A stretch of 64,000 nt of DNA from Actinomycetota bacterium (GTDB lineage: Bacteria; Actinomycetota; Actinomycetes; Actinomycetales; Dermatophilaceae), in the NCBI GenBank assembly GCA_020161845.1, contig JAIUNK010000008.1:1-64000 (forward strand), written 5' to 3'. This document shows positions 16,290-27,638 of the stretch, one piece after another. How positions within the stretch are numbered: position 1 is the stretch's first letter; each line of letters opens with the position of its first letter. The position numbers were made by a program, and so were the translations under genes. The notes beneath the pieces were generated by a model. It had not been told where the DNA came from, did no database searches, and saw only the letters and a list, made by a program, of their open reading frames with translations.

Positions 16290-16335
16290 GGTAAGCGCGG
16301 CGACCGACAACCCTCGCACCTGGCAGGATGCGCCC

Positions 16336-17178
16336 ATGAGCGGTGTCGGCCTGCTGATCCTCGCGGCCAGCCCCATCGGCGATCCGCGGGACGCCTCGGC
16401 GCGGCTGGCCCAGGCGTTGGCCGACAGCGACGTGGTGGCGGCCGAGGACACCCGCCGCCTGCACCGGCTGTGCGCGGACCTCCAGGTCCGCCCGAGCGGT
16501 CGGGTCCTGTCCTATCACGAGCACAACGAGGCCACCCGTGCGGCGGACCTGCTGGCCGCACTGCGCGCCGGGGCCACGGTGCTGGTGGTCACCGACGCCG
16601 GGATGCCCAGCGTCTCGGATCCCGGGTATCGCCTGGTCGCTGCTGCGGTGGCGCACGACGTACCGGTCACCTGCCTGCCCGGCCCCAGCGCGGTCCTGGC
16701 GGCGCTCGCGGTGTCCGGCCTGCCCGTCGCGCGGTTCTGCTTCGAGGGCTTCCTGCCACGCAAGCCGGGGGAGCGGGCCCGGGCGCTGGCGGCCCTCGCC
16801 GCGGAACCCCGCACGATGGTCTTCTTCGAGGCGCCGCACCGGCTCGCGGCGACGCTGGCCGCGATGGCCGAGGCGTTCGGGGACGACCGGGCGGCGGCGG
16901 TCTGCCGGGAGCTCACGAAGACCTACGAGGAGGTACGCCGCGGGTCGCTCGCCGAGCTGATCGCCTGGGCGCAGGGTGAGGTGCGGGGCGAGATCACCGT
17001 TGTCGTCACCGGTGCCACGGCAGGTCGCAGCGACCCCGCCGAGGCGCTGGCGGCGGTTCGGGCGCGGGTGGCCGCGGGGGAGCGGCTCAAGGACGCCTGC
17101 AAGGCCGTGAGCGCCGCCACCGGGGTGCCGAGCAAGGAGCTGTACGCCGCAGCGACCGAACCGCCCCGGCCGAGGTGA
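16336..17178 (+). CDS. rsmI: 16S rRNA (cytidine1402-2'-O)-methyltransferase
   Basis: A 280-residue SAM-dependent tetrapyrrole-methylase-fold enzyme that 2'-O-methylates C1402 in the decoding centre of 16S rRNA. Motifs include LILAASPIGDPRDAS, EDTRRLHRL, LSYHEHNE, VTDAGMPSVSDPGYRLV and FEGFLPRK; the mobile C-terminal part has the FFEAPHRL segment. The ATG at 16336 is selected over an upstream in-frame start at 16069 that would overlap the divergent pmt gene. A CAGGAT hexamer 6 nt before the ATG suggests a leaderless transcript. Confidence 0.95.
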   Translation: MSGVGLLILAASPIGDPRDASARLAQALADSDVVAAEDTRRLHRLCADLQVRPSGRVLSYHEHNEATRAADLLAALRAGATVLVVTDAGMPSVSDPGYRLVAAAVAHDVPVTCLPGPSAVLAALAVSGLPVARFCFEGFLPRKPGERARALAALAAEPRTMVFFEAPHRLAATLAAMAEAFGDDRAAAVCRELTKTYEEVRRGSLAELIAWAQGEVRGEITVVVTGATAGRSDPAEALAAVRARVAAGERLKDACKAVSAATGVPSKELYAAATEPPRPR

Positions 17179-17246
17179 ACACCACACTGTGCGCCGCACC
17201 GCAATTGGCGCAGTTCGCCTGACGCCGTAGGGCCGCATTCCTACTC

Positions 17247-17294
17247 TCGAAGGCAGCGGTTCGACGACCTGTCGAAGGCAGTGGTTCGACCACC
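17247..17294. repeat. two 23-bp direct repeats upstream of ald
   Basis: Copies at 17247-17269 and 17272-17294 share TCGAAGGCAG(C/T)GGTTCGAC with 25-bp spacing, differing at two positions. Lying 52-100 bp before the ald start, they are candidates for operator sites of an Lrp/AldR-type regulator. The regulator gene is not in this window. Confidence 0.6.
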
Positions 17295-17345
17295 GCGTAC
17301 CGGCCTGACCAGACCGGCTCACCCACAGAGTCACCGGAGGTCGCA

Positions 17346-18461
17346 GTGAAGATCGGGATCCCGAAGGAAGTCAAGAACAACGAGTTCCGCGTCGGCGTCA
17401 CGCCCGTGGGGGTCCGCGAGATGGTCGACCACGGTCACACCGTGCTGATCGAGCGGGGTGCGGGGGTCGGCTCGTCCATCCGCGACGAGGAGTACGTCGC
17501 CGAGGGCGCGACGATCCTGGCCACCGCCGACGAGGTCTGGGGCGAGGCCGAGATGGTGATGAAGGTCAAGGAGCCGGTCGAGGAGGAATACCACCGGCTG
17601 CGCGAGGACCTGCTGCTGTTCACTTTCCTGCACCTGGCCGCCGACCGCCCGCAGACCGATGCGCTGCTGGGGGCGGGGATCACGGCCATCGCCTACGAGA
17701 CGGTCCAGCTGCCGACCGGGGCGCTGCCACTGCTCTACCCGATGTCCGAGGTGGCGGGCTGCCTGGCCCCGCAGGTCGGCGCGCACACCATGATGAAGGC
17801 GCAGGGCGGCCGGGGGATGCTCATGGGCGGCGTGGGTGGCGTGGCCAACGCCAAGGTCGTCGTGCTCGGCGGCGGGGTCGCCGGCCAGAACGCCGCCAAC
17901 ATCGCCCTGGGCATGGGCGCGGACGTGACGATCCTCGACACCGACCTCGACAAGCTGCGGATGAGCTTCTGGCGCTACCACAACCGGGTGCACGGCCTCG
18001 CGTCCTCGGCGTTGGTGCTGCGCCAGCAGGTGCTCTCGGCGGACCTGGTGATCGGTGCGGTGCTCATCCCCGGCGCCAAGGCGCCCCGGCTCGTCAGCAA
18101 CGAGCTGGTCGCCGAGATGAAGCCGGGCAGCGTCCTGGTGGACATCTCGATCGACCAGGGCGGTTGCTTCGAGGACAGCCGGCCCACCACGCACGCGGAC
18201 CCGACGTTCCCGGTGCACGGCTCGGTCTTCTACTGCGTGGCGAACATGCCCGGTGCCGTGCCGAACACCTCGACCTGGGCGCTGACGAACGCGACCCTGC
18301 CCTACGCGCTGCGGCTGGCGGGCCGGGGCTGGCGCAAGGCCTGCCAGGACGACCCCGCCCTCGCGCTGGGCCTGAACACCTGCGCCGGCGAGATCGTCTG
18401 CCCGGGCGTCGCCGACGCGTTCGACCTGCCGTTGACGCCAGTGGCCAAGGTGCTGGCCTGA
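17346..18461 (+). CDS. ald: alanine dehydrogenase
   Basis: A 371-residue NAD-dependent enzyme that interconverts L-alanine and pyruvate plus ammonia, linking nitrogen and carbon metabolism. The N-terminal substrate domain begins [17 protein letters not shown]. The pyruvate/NAD region contains MKVKEP (Lys) and FTFLHLA (His). The Rossmann motif is [14 protein letters not shown], followed by Asp of the NAD pocket. Length and end ([13 protein letters not shown]) match the family. The GTG at 17346 is preceded by GGAGG. The direct repeats at 17247-17294 suggest specific regulation, and a strong hairpin starts 8 nt after the stop. Confidence 0.96.
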   Translation: MKIGIPKEVKNNEFRVGVTPVGVREMVDHGHTVLIERGAGVGSSIRDEEYVAEGATILATADEVWGEAEMVMKVKEPVEEEYHRLREDLLLFTFLHLAADRPQTDALLGAGITAIAYETVQLPTGALPLLYPMSEVAGCLAPQVGAHTMMKAQGGRGMLMGGVGGVANAKVVVLGGGVAGQNAANIALGMGADVTILDTDLDKLRMSFWRYHNRVHGLASSALVLRQQVLSADLVIGAVLIPGAKAPRLVSNELVAEMKPGSVLVDISIDQGGCFEDSRPTTHADPTFPVHGSVFYCVANMPGAVPNTSTWALTNATLPYALRLAGRGWRKACQDDPALALGLNTCAGEIVCPGVADAFDLPLTPVAKVLA

Positions 18462-18468
18462 TCGGTTC

Positions 18469-18496
18469 GTCCTGGGCCGCCGCCGCGGCCCAGGAC
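18469..18496 (+). terminator. hairpin terminator after ald
   Basis: A perfect 12-bp stem, GTCCTGGGCCGC and its complement, with a 4-nt loop, 8 nt after the ald stop codon. No U-tract follows, which is usual for terminators in high-GC actinobacteria. Confidence 0.65.
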
Positions 18497-18674
18497 CTTC
18501 GGCACGAACGTCGCGACCAGGGGCGACAAACCGGGGTGCGGGCCCGCCGACGAACTAGGATCAGCCGCGGCGGACCGTCGCGACCGAGCCTACGGCGATG
18601 TGAGATGGATGCCTTTTCGGTCACGGGGGGCACCAAATCCTCAATCCCCCACTAGGACAGGGCAGACTTCGCTC

Positions 18675-19403
18675 GTGGCTACTTCGACTCTGACCCCGAC
18701 TCGGCCGAGTCCCTCGCGCTCATCTATTGGGCTGAAGATCGTGATGGCGATCTCGGGACTGTACTTCGTGTTCTTCGTGCTGTTCCACATGTACGGGAAC
18801 CTGAAGATCCTGATCAGTGGCGTCGCCGGATTCGACGACTACGCCCACCACCTGCGCGAGATGTTCGTGCCGATCCTGCCCTACTCGGGCTTCCTGTGGC
18901 TTTTCCGCCTGTCGCTGATCCTCGCCGTCGTGCTGCACGTCTGGTCGGCGAGCACGCTGTGGGCTCGGGCCAACGGGGCGCGGCGGACGAAGTACTCGGT
19001 GAAGTCGACCGTGCAGCGCACCCTGTCCAGCCAGGCGATGCGCTGGGGCGGCATCACGCTGCTCCTGTTCATCCTGTTCCACCTGGCCCAGTTCACGGTG
19101 GTCAAGTTCACCGGCGACGGCCGGGGCGGTGGCGACTTCATCCGGGACGGCGTGCAGAGCCCCGGCCTGCTGCTCATCGCGAGCTTCCAGATCTGGTGGG
19201 TCTTCGTGATCTACCTGCTCGCCATGATCGCCCTCGGGCTGCACCTGCACCACGGCACGTGGAGCGCCTTCCAGACCCTCGGGCTGACCAACACCGCCAA
19301 GGCTCGCGCCACGGCGAAGGGTCTGGGGCTGGCCGTCGCGGCCGTCGTCGTGCTCGGTTTCCTCGTGCCGCCGTTCCTCATCCTCGTCGGCGTCATCAAG
19401 TAA
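18675..19403 (+). CDS. sdhC: succinate dehydrogenase cytochrome b subunit
   Basis: A 242-residue membrane anchor of a succinate dehydrogenase/fumarate reductase of the single-subunit (b558/menaquinone) type. Five hydrophobic segments are visible at about residues 22-42, 70-92, 115-140, 160-182 and 205-240. His residues that can bind two hemes lie in FHMYGN, HVWSAS, FHLAQF and LHLHHG. It passes electrons from SdhB to quinone. GTG 18675 is preferred over the longer frame from 18600. It is the first gene of sdhCAB, and no separate sdhD is present, as in this class. Confidence 0.93.
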   Translation: MATSTLTPTRPSPSRSSIGLKIVMAISGLYFVFFVLFHMYGNLKILISGVAGFDDYAHHLREMFVPILPYSGFLWLFRLSLILAVVLHVWSASTLWARANGARRTKYSVKSTVQRTLSSQAMRWGGITLLLFILFHLAQFTVVKFTGDGRGGGDFIRDGVQSPGLLLIASFQIWWVFVIYLLAMIALGLHLHHGTWSAFQTLGLTNTAKARATAKGLGLAVAAVVVLGFLVPPFLILVGVIK

Positions 19404-19418
19404 GGGCTGATTCGACTC

Positions 19419-21424
<2,006 letters not shown>

Positions 21425-21428
<4 letters not shown>

Positions 21429-22162
21429 GAATCACTCTGAAGATCTGGCGGCAGGCGGGGCCCAACACGTCGGGCTCCATGCACACCTACCAGCTGGACC
21501 ACGTGTCTCCGGACGAGTCCTTCCTCGAGATGCTCGACATGCTCAACGAGGATCTCAACAGCAAGGGCGAGGAGCCGATCGCCTTCGACTCCGACTGTCG
21601 CGAGGGCATCTGCGGCATGTGTGGCCTGGTCATCAACGGGCGCCCGCACGGCAAGAAGGGCGTCACCACCTGCCAGTTGCATATGCGCAACTTCAAGGAC
21701 GGCGATGAGATCACGGTCGAGCCGTGGCGCGCCACCGCCTTCCCGGTCATCAAGGACCTGGTGGTCAACCGCAGCGCCTTCGACCGAATCATCGGCGCCG
21801 GCGGCTTCATCTCGGCCAACACCGGCTCGGCCCCCGAGGCCCACTCGGTGCCGGTGGAGAAGAAGAAGGCGGACAAGGCCTTCGAGGCGGCGGCCTGCAT
21901 CGGCTGCGGCGCGTGCGTGGCGGCCTGCCCGAACGCGTCGGGCATGCTCTTCATGGGCGCCAAGGTCACCCACCTCGGCCTGCTGCCGCAGGGCCAGCCG
22001 GAGCGCTGGACCCGGATCAGGGCGATGGTGAGCCGGCACGACGCCGAGGGCTTCGGCGGCTGCACTAACGTCGGTGCCTGCAGCGATGCCTGCCCCAAGG
22101 AGATCCCGCAGGAGATGATCTCGTTCCTCAACAACGACAAGCGCAACTCCGCTCGGCACTGA
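21425..22162 (+). CDS. sdhB: succinate dehydrogenase iron-sulfur subunit
   Basis: A 245-residue electron-transfer subunit. The N-terminal 2Fe-2S cluster is bound by CREGICGMC plus a downstream Cys (TTC). The 4Fe-4S motif is [12 protein letters not shown], and the 3Fe-4S cluster is bound by [16 protein letters not shown]. It connects SdhA with the membrane heme subunit. The GTG start at 21425 overlaps the sdhA stop by four bases, predicting coupled translation. The GTG is immediately followed by RITLKIWRQ, the family N-terminus. A terminator hairpin lies 64 bp downstream. Confidence 0.96.
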
Positions 22163-22225
22163 GTCGCTCGTCGCCGCTGGGCGTGCGCCGCGTACGGCGT
22201 ACGACTGCACTGGTTTAGCTACACC

Positions 22226-22257
22226 ACGGCCCGCCTCGATCCTTCGGGGCGGGCCGT
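22226..22257 (+). terminator. terminator after sdhCAB
   Basis: A 10-bp perfect stem (ACGGCCCGCC / GGCGGGCCGT) with a 12-nt loop, followed by TT. It ends the sdh operon. Confidence 0.7.
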
Positions 22258-22493
22258 TTGGCGTGCCTGGTGGTACGCCGTCGGCCCGAATCTCCTGTTG
22301 GGACCTTCGTCCCTACTTTGCTCGAAGATAAGCGCGGCGGTCTTCCCTGCTCAGGCTCTTCGGGTGACAATCGACCAGGTCAGAGGGGTAACGGTGGGGT
22401 GGGATGGTACGTCGTGAACATCAGTTCTGCCAGTGTGATGTATGACAATGACAGTACTCATCTAAACCTTCCCCAAAGTCACCCCTGCACCCC

Positions 22494-22499
22494 TAATAT
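22494..22499 (+). promoter_or_regulatory. candidate -10 (TAATAT) of the permease gene
   Basis: TAATAT lies 34 bp before the permease ATG in an unusually AT-rich stretch (about 22435-22510). A CGAGGAG ribosome binding site follows at 22520. No convincing -35 is seen, so activation by a factor is possible. Confidence 0.4.
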
Positions 22500-22532
22500 G
22501 AGCGTGTTAACCCTTGAGCAACGAGGAGCGCC

Positions 22533-24050
22533 ATGTCCGCTACCACGTCGCCTGACCGGGCCCCGGCCAAGCACCCGGTCGACGAGATCCCACCGCTGAC
22601 CCGCTTGTTCCCGCTCGGCCTGCAGCACGTGTTGGCGCTCTACGCGGGCGCCGTCGCCGTCCCGCTCATCGTCGGCAACGCCCTGAAGTACTCGCCGCAG
22701 GAGATCGCGTACCTGATCAGCGCGGACCTGTTTGTCGCGGGTATCGCCTCTGCCCTGCAGGCCATCGGCTTCTGGCGGTTCGGCGTGCGCCTACCGATCA
22801 TGCAGGGCGTCACGTTCGCCGCGGTCGGCCCGATGTTGGCGATCGGCAAGGAGTACGGGATCACCACGATCTTCGGCTCCGTCATTGCCTGCGGCATCTT
22901 CATGACCCTGTTGGCGCCGTTCTTCGCCAAGATCCTGCGATTCTTCCCGCCACTGGTCACCGGCACGGTGATCCTCATCATCGGTCTGTCGCTGATGCGG
23001 GTGGCCGCCGGCTGGATCACCGGCCCGGTGCCCAGTACCGGCCCGAAGGCCGGTATTCTGCCCGCCGCCGATCCACAGAAGGTGGCGTTCGCGGCCGGCA
23101 CGCTGCTGCTGATCCTGCTCATCGAGAAGTTCGCCCCCGCAGCGATAGCCCGGGTCTCGGTGCTCGTCGGCCTGATCCTCGGCACGATCGTCGCCATCCC
23201 GTTCGGCCTGGCCAACTGGGACAAGGTGGGCAACGCTTCCTGGTTCGCCGTGCCCACGCCGTTCCACTTCGGCCTGCCCGCGTTCAACGTGTGGGCGATC
23301 ATCTCGATGTGCATCGTCGGTCTGGTGATCATGACCGAGACCACCGGTGACATGATCGCCGTCGGTGAGATCTGCGACAGTAAGGTCGACCCGCCGCGGT
23401 TGGCCGATGGTCTGCGCGCCGATGGTCTGTCCACGATCCTGGGTGGCATCTTCAACACCTTCCCCTACACCGCGTTCGCCCAGAACGTCGGCCTGGTCAG
23501 CCTCACCCGGGTTCGGTCCCGCTACGTCTGCGCGATGGCCGGTGCCATCCTGCTGGTGATGGGCCTGATTCCGAAGATCGCCGCGATCGTGGAGGGCGTG
23601 CCTCAGTCCGTCCTCGGTGGCGCCGGCGTCGCCCTGTTCGGCATGGTCACCGCCTCCGGTGTGCGCTCGCTGAGCAAGGTCCAGTTCAACGAGAAGAACG
23701 TGCTCGTCGTGGCGATCTCCGTGGGGATCGCGCTGATCCCGACGGTGAACACCAACTTCTACGCGAACTTCCCCGAGGCGTTCAAGCTGCTGTTCGACTC
23801 CGGCATTAGCGCCGGCGCGATCGCGGCGATCCTGCTCAACATGATCTTCAACGCCGACCAACTGCGCGGCGTGTCCCCCGGCCCCGCCGGTCCGGCCCAC
23901 GTTCCAGGCACGGCGTACGACGGCCTGCGCGGCCCGTCTAACGCCGCCGTGGTCTACACGGACGACGACGGCAACGAGGTCGTCGAGACCGTCGACCGCG
24001 CCCGGGCCCGGCAGTTCGTCTACGACTGCCAGCACCCGGACCACCAGTAG
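22533..24050 (+). CDS. NCS2 family nucleobase:cation symporter (urate/xanthine type)
   Basis: A 505-residue permease with 12-14 hydrophobic segments that imports purine bases using a proton or sodium gradient. The substrate motif QNVGLVSLTRVRSR and the acidic TM8 motif TETTGD are characteristic of the xanthine/uric-acid branch rather than the uracil branch. The N-terminal TM1 has the QHVLALYAGAVAVPL signature. The final ~50 residues are a cytoplasmic acidic tail (TDDDGNEVVETVD). It is monocistronic: its promoter lies in the AT-rich upstream stretch and a very strong hairpin follows the stop. Confidence 0.92.
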   Translation: MSATTSPDRAPAKHPVDEIPPLTRLFPLGLQHVLALYAGAVAVPLIVGNALKYSPQEIAYLISADLFVAGIASALQAIGFWRFGVRLPIMQGVTFAAVGPMLAIGKEYGITTIFGSVIACGIFMTLLAPFFAKILRFFPPLVTGTVILIIGLSLMRVAAGWITGPVPSTGPKAGILPAADPQKVAFAAGTLLLILLIEKFAPAAIARVSVLVGLILGTIVAIPFGLANWDKVGNASWFAVPTPFHFGLPAFNVWAIISMCIVGLVIMTETTGDMIAVGEICDSKVDPPRLADGLRADGLSTILGGIFNTFPYTAFAQNVGLVSLTRVRSRYVCAMAGAILLVMGLIPKIAAIVEGVPQSVLGGAGVALFGMVTASGVRSLSKVQFNEKNVLVVAISVGIALIPTVNTNFYANFPEAFKLLFDSGISAGAIAAILLNMIFNADQLRGVSPGPAGPAHVPGTAYDGLRGPSNAAVVYTDDDGNEVVETVDRARARQFVYDCQHPDHQ

Positions 24051-24062
24051 CATCCCGTTCGG

Positions 24063-24108
24063 CACGCCGCCGGCCCGTCCCGAGTGCTCGGGGCGGGCCG
24101 GCGGCGTG
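24063..24108. terminator. strong hairpin terminator after permease
   Basis: A nearly perfect 21-22 bp stem between 24063 and 24108 with one G-U pair and a minimal loop at TG. It is followed by two 24-bp imperfect direct repeats, GTGTGCGGGT(G/A)G, up to the next gene. Confidence 0.75.
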
Positions 24109-24173
24109 TGCGGGTGGTAACCGTGCGGCGTGTGCGGGTAGCAACCCGACGGCGGTCGGCGAGACTAGGCCGC

Positions 24174-24854
24174 ATGGACATCACCGTCGTCGGGCACGCC
24201 CGGGCCAGCGTGAAGCCCGAGCGCGCCACCCTGCACCTGGTCGCCGGCATCGAGTCGGGCGACAAGGGTGACGCGTTGACCCGGACGACCGCGCTGGTGG
24301 GCAAACTCCAGGCGCACATCCAGGCCATGGAGGGCGCCGGGATGTCGCCGATCACCTGGTACGCGGTGCTGCCGGTGCAGACCCGCTCGTTCCGGCCCTA
24401 TTCGGACAAGGGGGCGGTGCTGCCGCAGCGGCACGTGGCCGAGTCCGTCGTCAAGATCAAGTTCCGTGATTTCGAGGCGCTCAGCCAGTTCGCGACGCAG
24501 GTGGGCGGCACGGCGGGGGTGAGCCTGCGGTACGTCGAGTGGGCGCTGACCGAGGCGTCCCGGACCCATCTGGCCGGGCAGGTGCTCAAGATGGCCGTGG
24601 CCGATGCCAAGTCCCGTGCCACGGCCATCGCGACGGCCGCCGGGGCGAACGGCGTCAGCCCACTGGAGATCGCCGACCCGGGCCTGCTGTCCGGAGTGAG
24701 TGGGGCTGGCGCCAGCGGGCCCAGGCAGGTCATGTCCGCGCGGGCGGGCGGAGCCGGCGCCAGCGGCAAGTCGGCCGACGAGCAGGGCATCGACCTGGCT
24801 CCCGAGGACGTCGTGATCACCGCCGAGGTGCACGCTCGCTACACGACGACCTGA
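24174..24854 (+). CDS. SIMPL (DUF541) domain protein
   Basis: A 226-residue protein of the SIMPL/YggE type. The N-terminal DITVVGHARASVKPE and the C-terminal DVVITAEVHARYT match the family ends. The family is associated with oxidative-stress protection and, in one eukaryotic case, signalling, and its molecular activity is unknown. No signal peptide is seen, so this copy appears cytoplasmic, unlike the periplasmic proteobacterial forms. A Gly/Ala/Ser-rich insertion occurs at about 175-205. The ATG at 24174 is chosen because the longer frame overlaps the terminator at 24063-24108. It converges with the lipoprotein gene at 24860; a 7-bp inverted repeat (24848-24866) spans both stops. Confidence 0.85.
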   Translation: MDITVVGHARASVKPERATLHLVAGIESGDKGDALTRTTALVGKLQAHIQAMEGAGMSPITWYAVLPVQTRSFRPYSDKGAVLPQRHVAESVVKIKFRDFEALSQFATQVGGTAGVSLRYVEWALTEASRTHLAGQVLKMAVADAKSRATAIATAAGANGVSPLEIADPGLLSGVSGAGASGPRQVMSARAGGAGASGKSADEQGIDLAPEDVVITAEVHARYTTT

Positions 24855-24859
24855 CCCGC

Positions 24860-25411
24860 TCAGGTCTGGTTCTCGCGGGTCACGACGTACCCGACGGCCA
24901 CCTCGGGCAGCCCGCGGATCGCGAGGTCCGTCACGAGACCAGAACCGGTGGCTGTCGCGGTGATGTCGATGCTGTCGCTGGCCAGCTCCGGGGTACACGT
25001 CGCCAGGGACTTGCGCACTGCGATCCCGGTGACGATGAACGTCATCTCGACGCTGCCGCGGCCCGCGCAGTAGACGGTGAGCCGGTAGCGTCCAGGGCTC
25101 ACCGCGCCGTCGTCGCTGTTCCGCCGGGTAGCGGTCCCGCGAATCAGCGAGGCATCCGTGGCGCTGCGCCGGCGCTCTCGGGGGACTGCAGCGATCGCCG
25201 TGCTGACGCGCTCGAGCAGGACCTCGGTTGGGGTGGCCGACGGCTCCGTTGTCGCCGCGCTCGTCGCCCTCGATCCGGTCTCGGTCGCAGGTGTGGCGGC
25301 CAAGGGCGCGGTCGGTGGCTGATTCGCCGCTTCGGCGGTGCACGAGGTCAGCAGGCACAGTGCCGAGAGCCCACCGACGACGGGACCGACTCGGTCGGTT
25401 ACACGAGGCAT
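24860..25411 (-). CDS. putative secreted lipoprotein
   Basis: A 183-residue protein with a type II signal peptide ending in LLTSC (lipobox, about residues 20-24). A Thr/Ala/Pro-rich linker (about 25-60) and a compact domain of about 110 residues with two Cys (VYCAG, ATCTP) that could form a disulfide follow. No family is recognised. The ATG at 25411 is chosen because it places the lipobox correctly; the longer frame from 25696 has no signal. It lies downstream of the sigma/membrane-partner pair on the same strand, 205 bp away, and could belong to the same envelope-related group. Confidence 0.7.
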   Translation of the reverse strand: MPRVTDRVGPVVGGLSALCLLTSCTAEAANQPPTAPLAATPATETGSRATSAATTEPSATPTEVLLERVSTAIAAVPRERRRSATDASLIRGTATRRNSDDGAVSPGRYRLTVYCAGRGSVEMTFIVTGIAVRKSLATCTPELASDSIDITATATGSGLVTDLAIRGLPEVAVGYVVTRENQT

Positions 25412-25616
25412 CTCCGATCCCCTTGCTGCAGGTGTCGATCCGGCCACCATCGTCGCCCAGGTCCGCCGCTCGCAGCCGCCGCGTCCGGTGTGGGTTCGGG
25501 CACGCCGCCGTGGAGCCTCGAGCCTCGGTCGCGCTCCCGGCCGCGGCCCCCCGGGGTCCTGCCGCGCCATCTCGACTGGGTGCGCTCGGGCCGAGGCCCG
25601 AAAGACCCGCGGTCGG

Positions 25617-27056
25617 TCAACGACGGCATGCCCACCGGAGCGCGTCGAGGACCGGATCCACGGCGACCGGGAGGCCACCCCCGGATTTGTCGTCACCTCG
25701 GCCCAGGAACAGGTGACTGCGGTTGAGCCCGTTGATCTTGACGCCGGAGAGGTTGACCGACGCCATGGTTCGCGTATCGATCAGCGTGATCCGCCCGCTA
25801 CCCTCCGTCCCGGTCCTGGCCGCTGCGCTGGTCGATAGCTCGTCGACCACCACCGTCTCGGTGTTGCTGCGGACGGCGCGCTCCATGCCGGTCGCGAATC
25901 GGGCCGTCGTTAGCGGTTCGGGGCTGTGCGGTCCCGAGCGGTAGAGCACGTCGCCGGAAAGGAACCAGAGGTCGGAACCGGTGGCCGAAGCGGCCCCCGA
26001 GGAGATCCGGACCGGGTACCCGTCCGCGCCCGGCCACGGCTCGTAAATGCCGCGGTCGGGGCGGCGGCCGTCCCAGGCGCGCATCACCCAATCGGGCGAC
26101 CCCGGGCGCGGCAAGCCGAGCCACACCACCGACGCGGATGAGCCGATCGGCCGCCAGCTGCCCTCGGCGAGCACGGTGAGGACTTGGGTGGCCGGGTCAT
26201 AGGACACGAGGCGCCTGGGCGCGTCGGCCACGGGACCGCCGCGATCCTGCCACTCGGACCACACCACGGACAGCGCCCCGGAGGAGTTCTCGACCAGCAC
26301 GGGCCCCGAGGCCGGGCCCCAACCGGCCGAATCGAGGCTGTCGATGAGGGTGCGCCTGTTCGTTGCGGCGTCGTAGAGCCACACCTCGTCGTAGCCCTCG
26401 AGGCGTTGACCGGGGCGAACGGAGTAGGCGGCGAGCCGGCCGTCCCAGACGCCGGTCACGACGCGCTCCCGGCCCAGGTCCTGGATCGGTGCGATCACCG
26501 CACGGGTGCCGGCGTCCACGAGCGAGAGCCGGGCCTCCAAGGCGGCGTCCTCAGCGGCACTCGCGACGGTGGTTCCCGTCGCGCCGCGAACCGCGGTGAG
26601 CGACATCCGGGGAGCTCCAAGCTGTGGGATGGGATCGAGTGATCTGCGGGTCTCGATCGGGAGGGCGCCGCAATCCCGGCCGCCGGCGTCGTAGACGGTG
26701 TCCGTCTTCTGGGTGGGTGCGCCCAAGACGGCCGGCGCCGAGGTGACGGCCGAGGTGCCGGTCGCGGTCGGGACCGGGCCGCTCGTCGCCGGGGTGAGGT
26801 TCGGCGGAGCGGCCCGCAGTGGGCCGAAGGTCAGCGACGCGGCGGCCACGGCGGCGACGGCTGTCGCGCCGAGGGCGCCGTACGCGAGCCGGCGCCGGCG
26901 TACCCGCGTCTGCCCGGCGGCCTCGATGCCGGCCAGGTCGAAGCGCATCGGCGGGGCGCCCGCCTCCAGGACGCGGGTGATCGCCGGATCGTCGGGGCCG
27001 CCGAGTCCGTTGTGACGCTCGCCGTATTCATTCGGGGTCATCTCATGCCGTGACAT
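25617..27056 (-). CDS. membrane-anchored sensor/anti-sigma-like protein
   Basis: A 479-residue protein. Its cytoplasmic N-terminus is about 50 residues, followed by one transmembrane segment at about 57-78 after RVRRRRLAYG, a Pro/Thr-rich stretch, and a large extracytoplasmic domain with repeated beta-strand pairs (VWLYDAATNRRTLIDSL, RRLVSYDPATQVLTVL, DLWFLSGDVLYRSG) suggestive of a beta-propeller. The gene directly follows a SigE-family sigma gene and its start overlaps the end of that frame (ATG 27056 vs TGA 27043-27045). This is the standard position of the SigE-family partner/anti-sigma protein. Anti-sigma function is inferred from position only. Confidence 0.7.
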   Translation of the reverse strand: MSRHEMTPNEYGERHNGLGGPDDPAITRVLEAGAPPMRFDLAGIEAAGQTRVRRRRLAYGALGATAVAAVAAASLTFGPLRAAPPNLTPATSGPVPTATGTSAVTSAPAVLGAPTQKTDTVYDAGGRDCGALPIETRRSLDPIPQLGAPRMSLTAVRGATGTTVASAAEDAALEARLSLVDAGTRAVIAPIQDLGRERVVTGVWDGRLAAYSVRPGQRLEGYDEVWLYDAATNRRTLIDSLDSAGWGPASGPVLVENSSGALSVVWSEWQDRGGPVADAPRRLVSYDPATQVLTVLAEGSWRPIGSSASVVWLGLPRPGSPDWVMRAWDGRRPDRGIYEPWPGADGYPVRISSGAASATGSDLWFLSGDVLYRSGPHSPEPLTTARFATGMERAVRSNTETVVVDELSTSAAARTGTEGSGRITLIDTRTMASVNLSGVKINGLNRSHLFLGRGDDKSGGGLPVAVDPVLDALRWACRR

Positions 27057-27534
27057 GGCCGTCTCCTAGGGCAATTCGCAGCTTGCGCAGGCCGTCGGAG
27101 CCGGAGGACTTCACGGCCCCGACGGAGATGCCGAGCAGGTCGGCGACGGTACGTTCGGGCAGGTCAGCCAGGTGGCGCAGCACGACGACTTACCGTTCGC
27201 GGGCTCCGAGCCCGGCCAGGGCGCGGACGATGTCGACGTGTTCGGCCGCCACCGTCCGAGCCGGCCGGTCCGGCGGATCGGCCGCGACCTCCTCCCGCCG
27301 CCGGCGGCGCCATTCGTCGGTGTGCAGGTTGACCAGGACCCGATGCGCATAGCCGCCGGGGTCGCCGCCGTTGCGGCTGATCCGCGGCCACACGACGTAC
27401 AGCCTGGTCAGGGTCTCCTGCACGAGGTCTTCGGCGCGGGTCGGATCGCCGGCCAGGTACCACGCCGTCCGCAACAAGCGAGGCCCCGAGGAGATGGCGA
27501 ACTCCTCGAAGGATTCCCGCTGGTCCGCGCGCAT
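27043..27534 (-). pseudogene. SigE-family RNA polymerase sigma factor with in-frame TAA
   Basis: ATG 27534 (GGGGAGG site upstream) starts a 163-codon frame matching SigE-family ECF sigma factors in length. The sigma2 region is intact (LRTAWYLAGDPTRAEDLVQETLTRLY, then RAYVN-like YAHRVLVNLHTDEWRRRRRE). Codon 115 is TAA (27190-27192). The same frame then continues without a shift through a complete sigma4 HTH (LRHLADLPERTVADLLGIS, GAVKS) to TGA at 27043-27045, overlapping the next gene. A single nonsense substitution, for instance of a Glu or Gln codon, explains this. Readthrough or re-initiation at a nearby GTG would be needed for function. Confidence 0.8.
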
Positions 27535-27638
27535 CGCCGTGGTCCTCCCCCCCCTGGGTAGGTGACCCCGACCCGTACGTCCATTCCACGCCACGTCGCC
27601 CCGAAAGGTTGCCCGCAGACCTCCCGTATGACCAGCGT

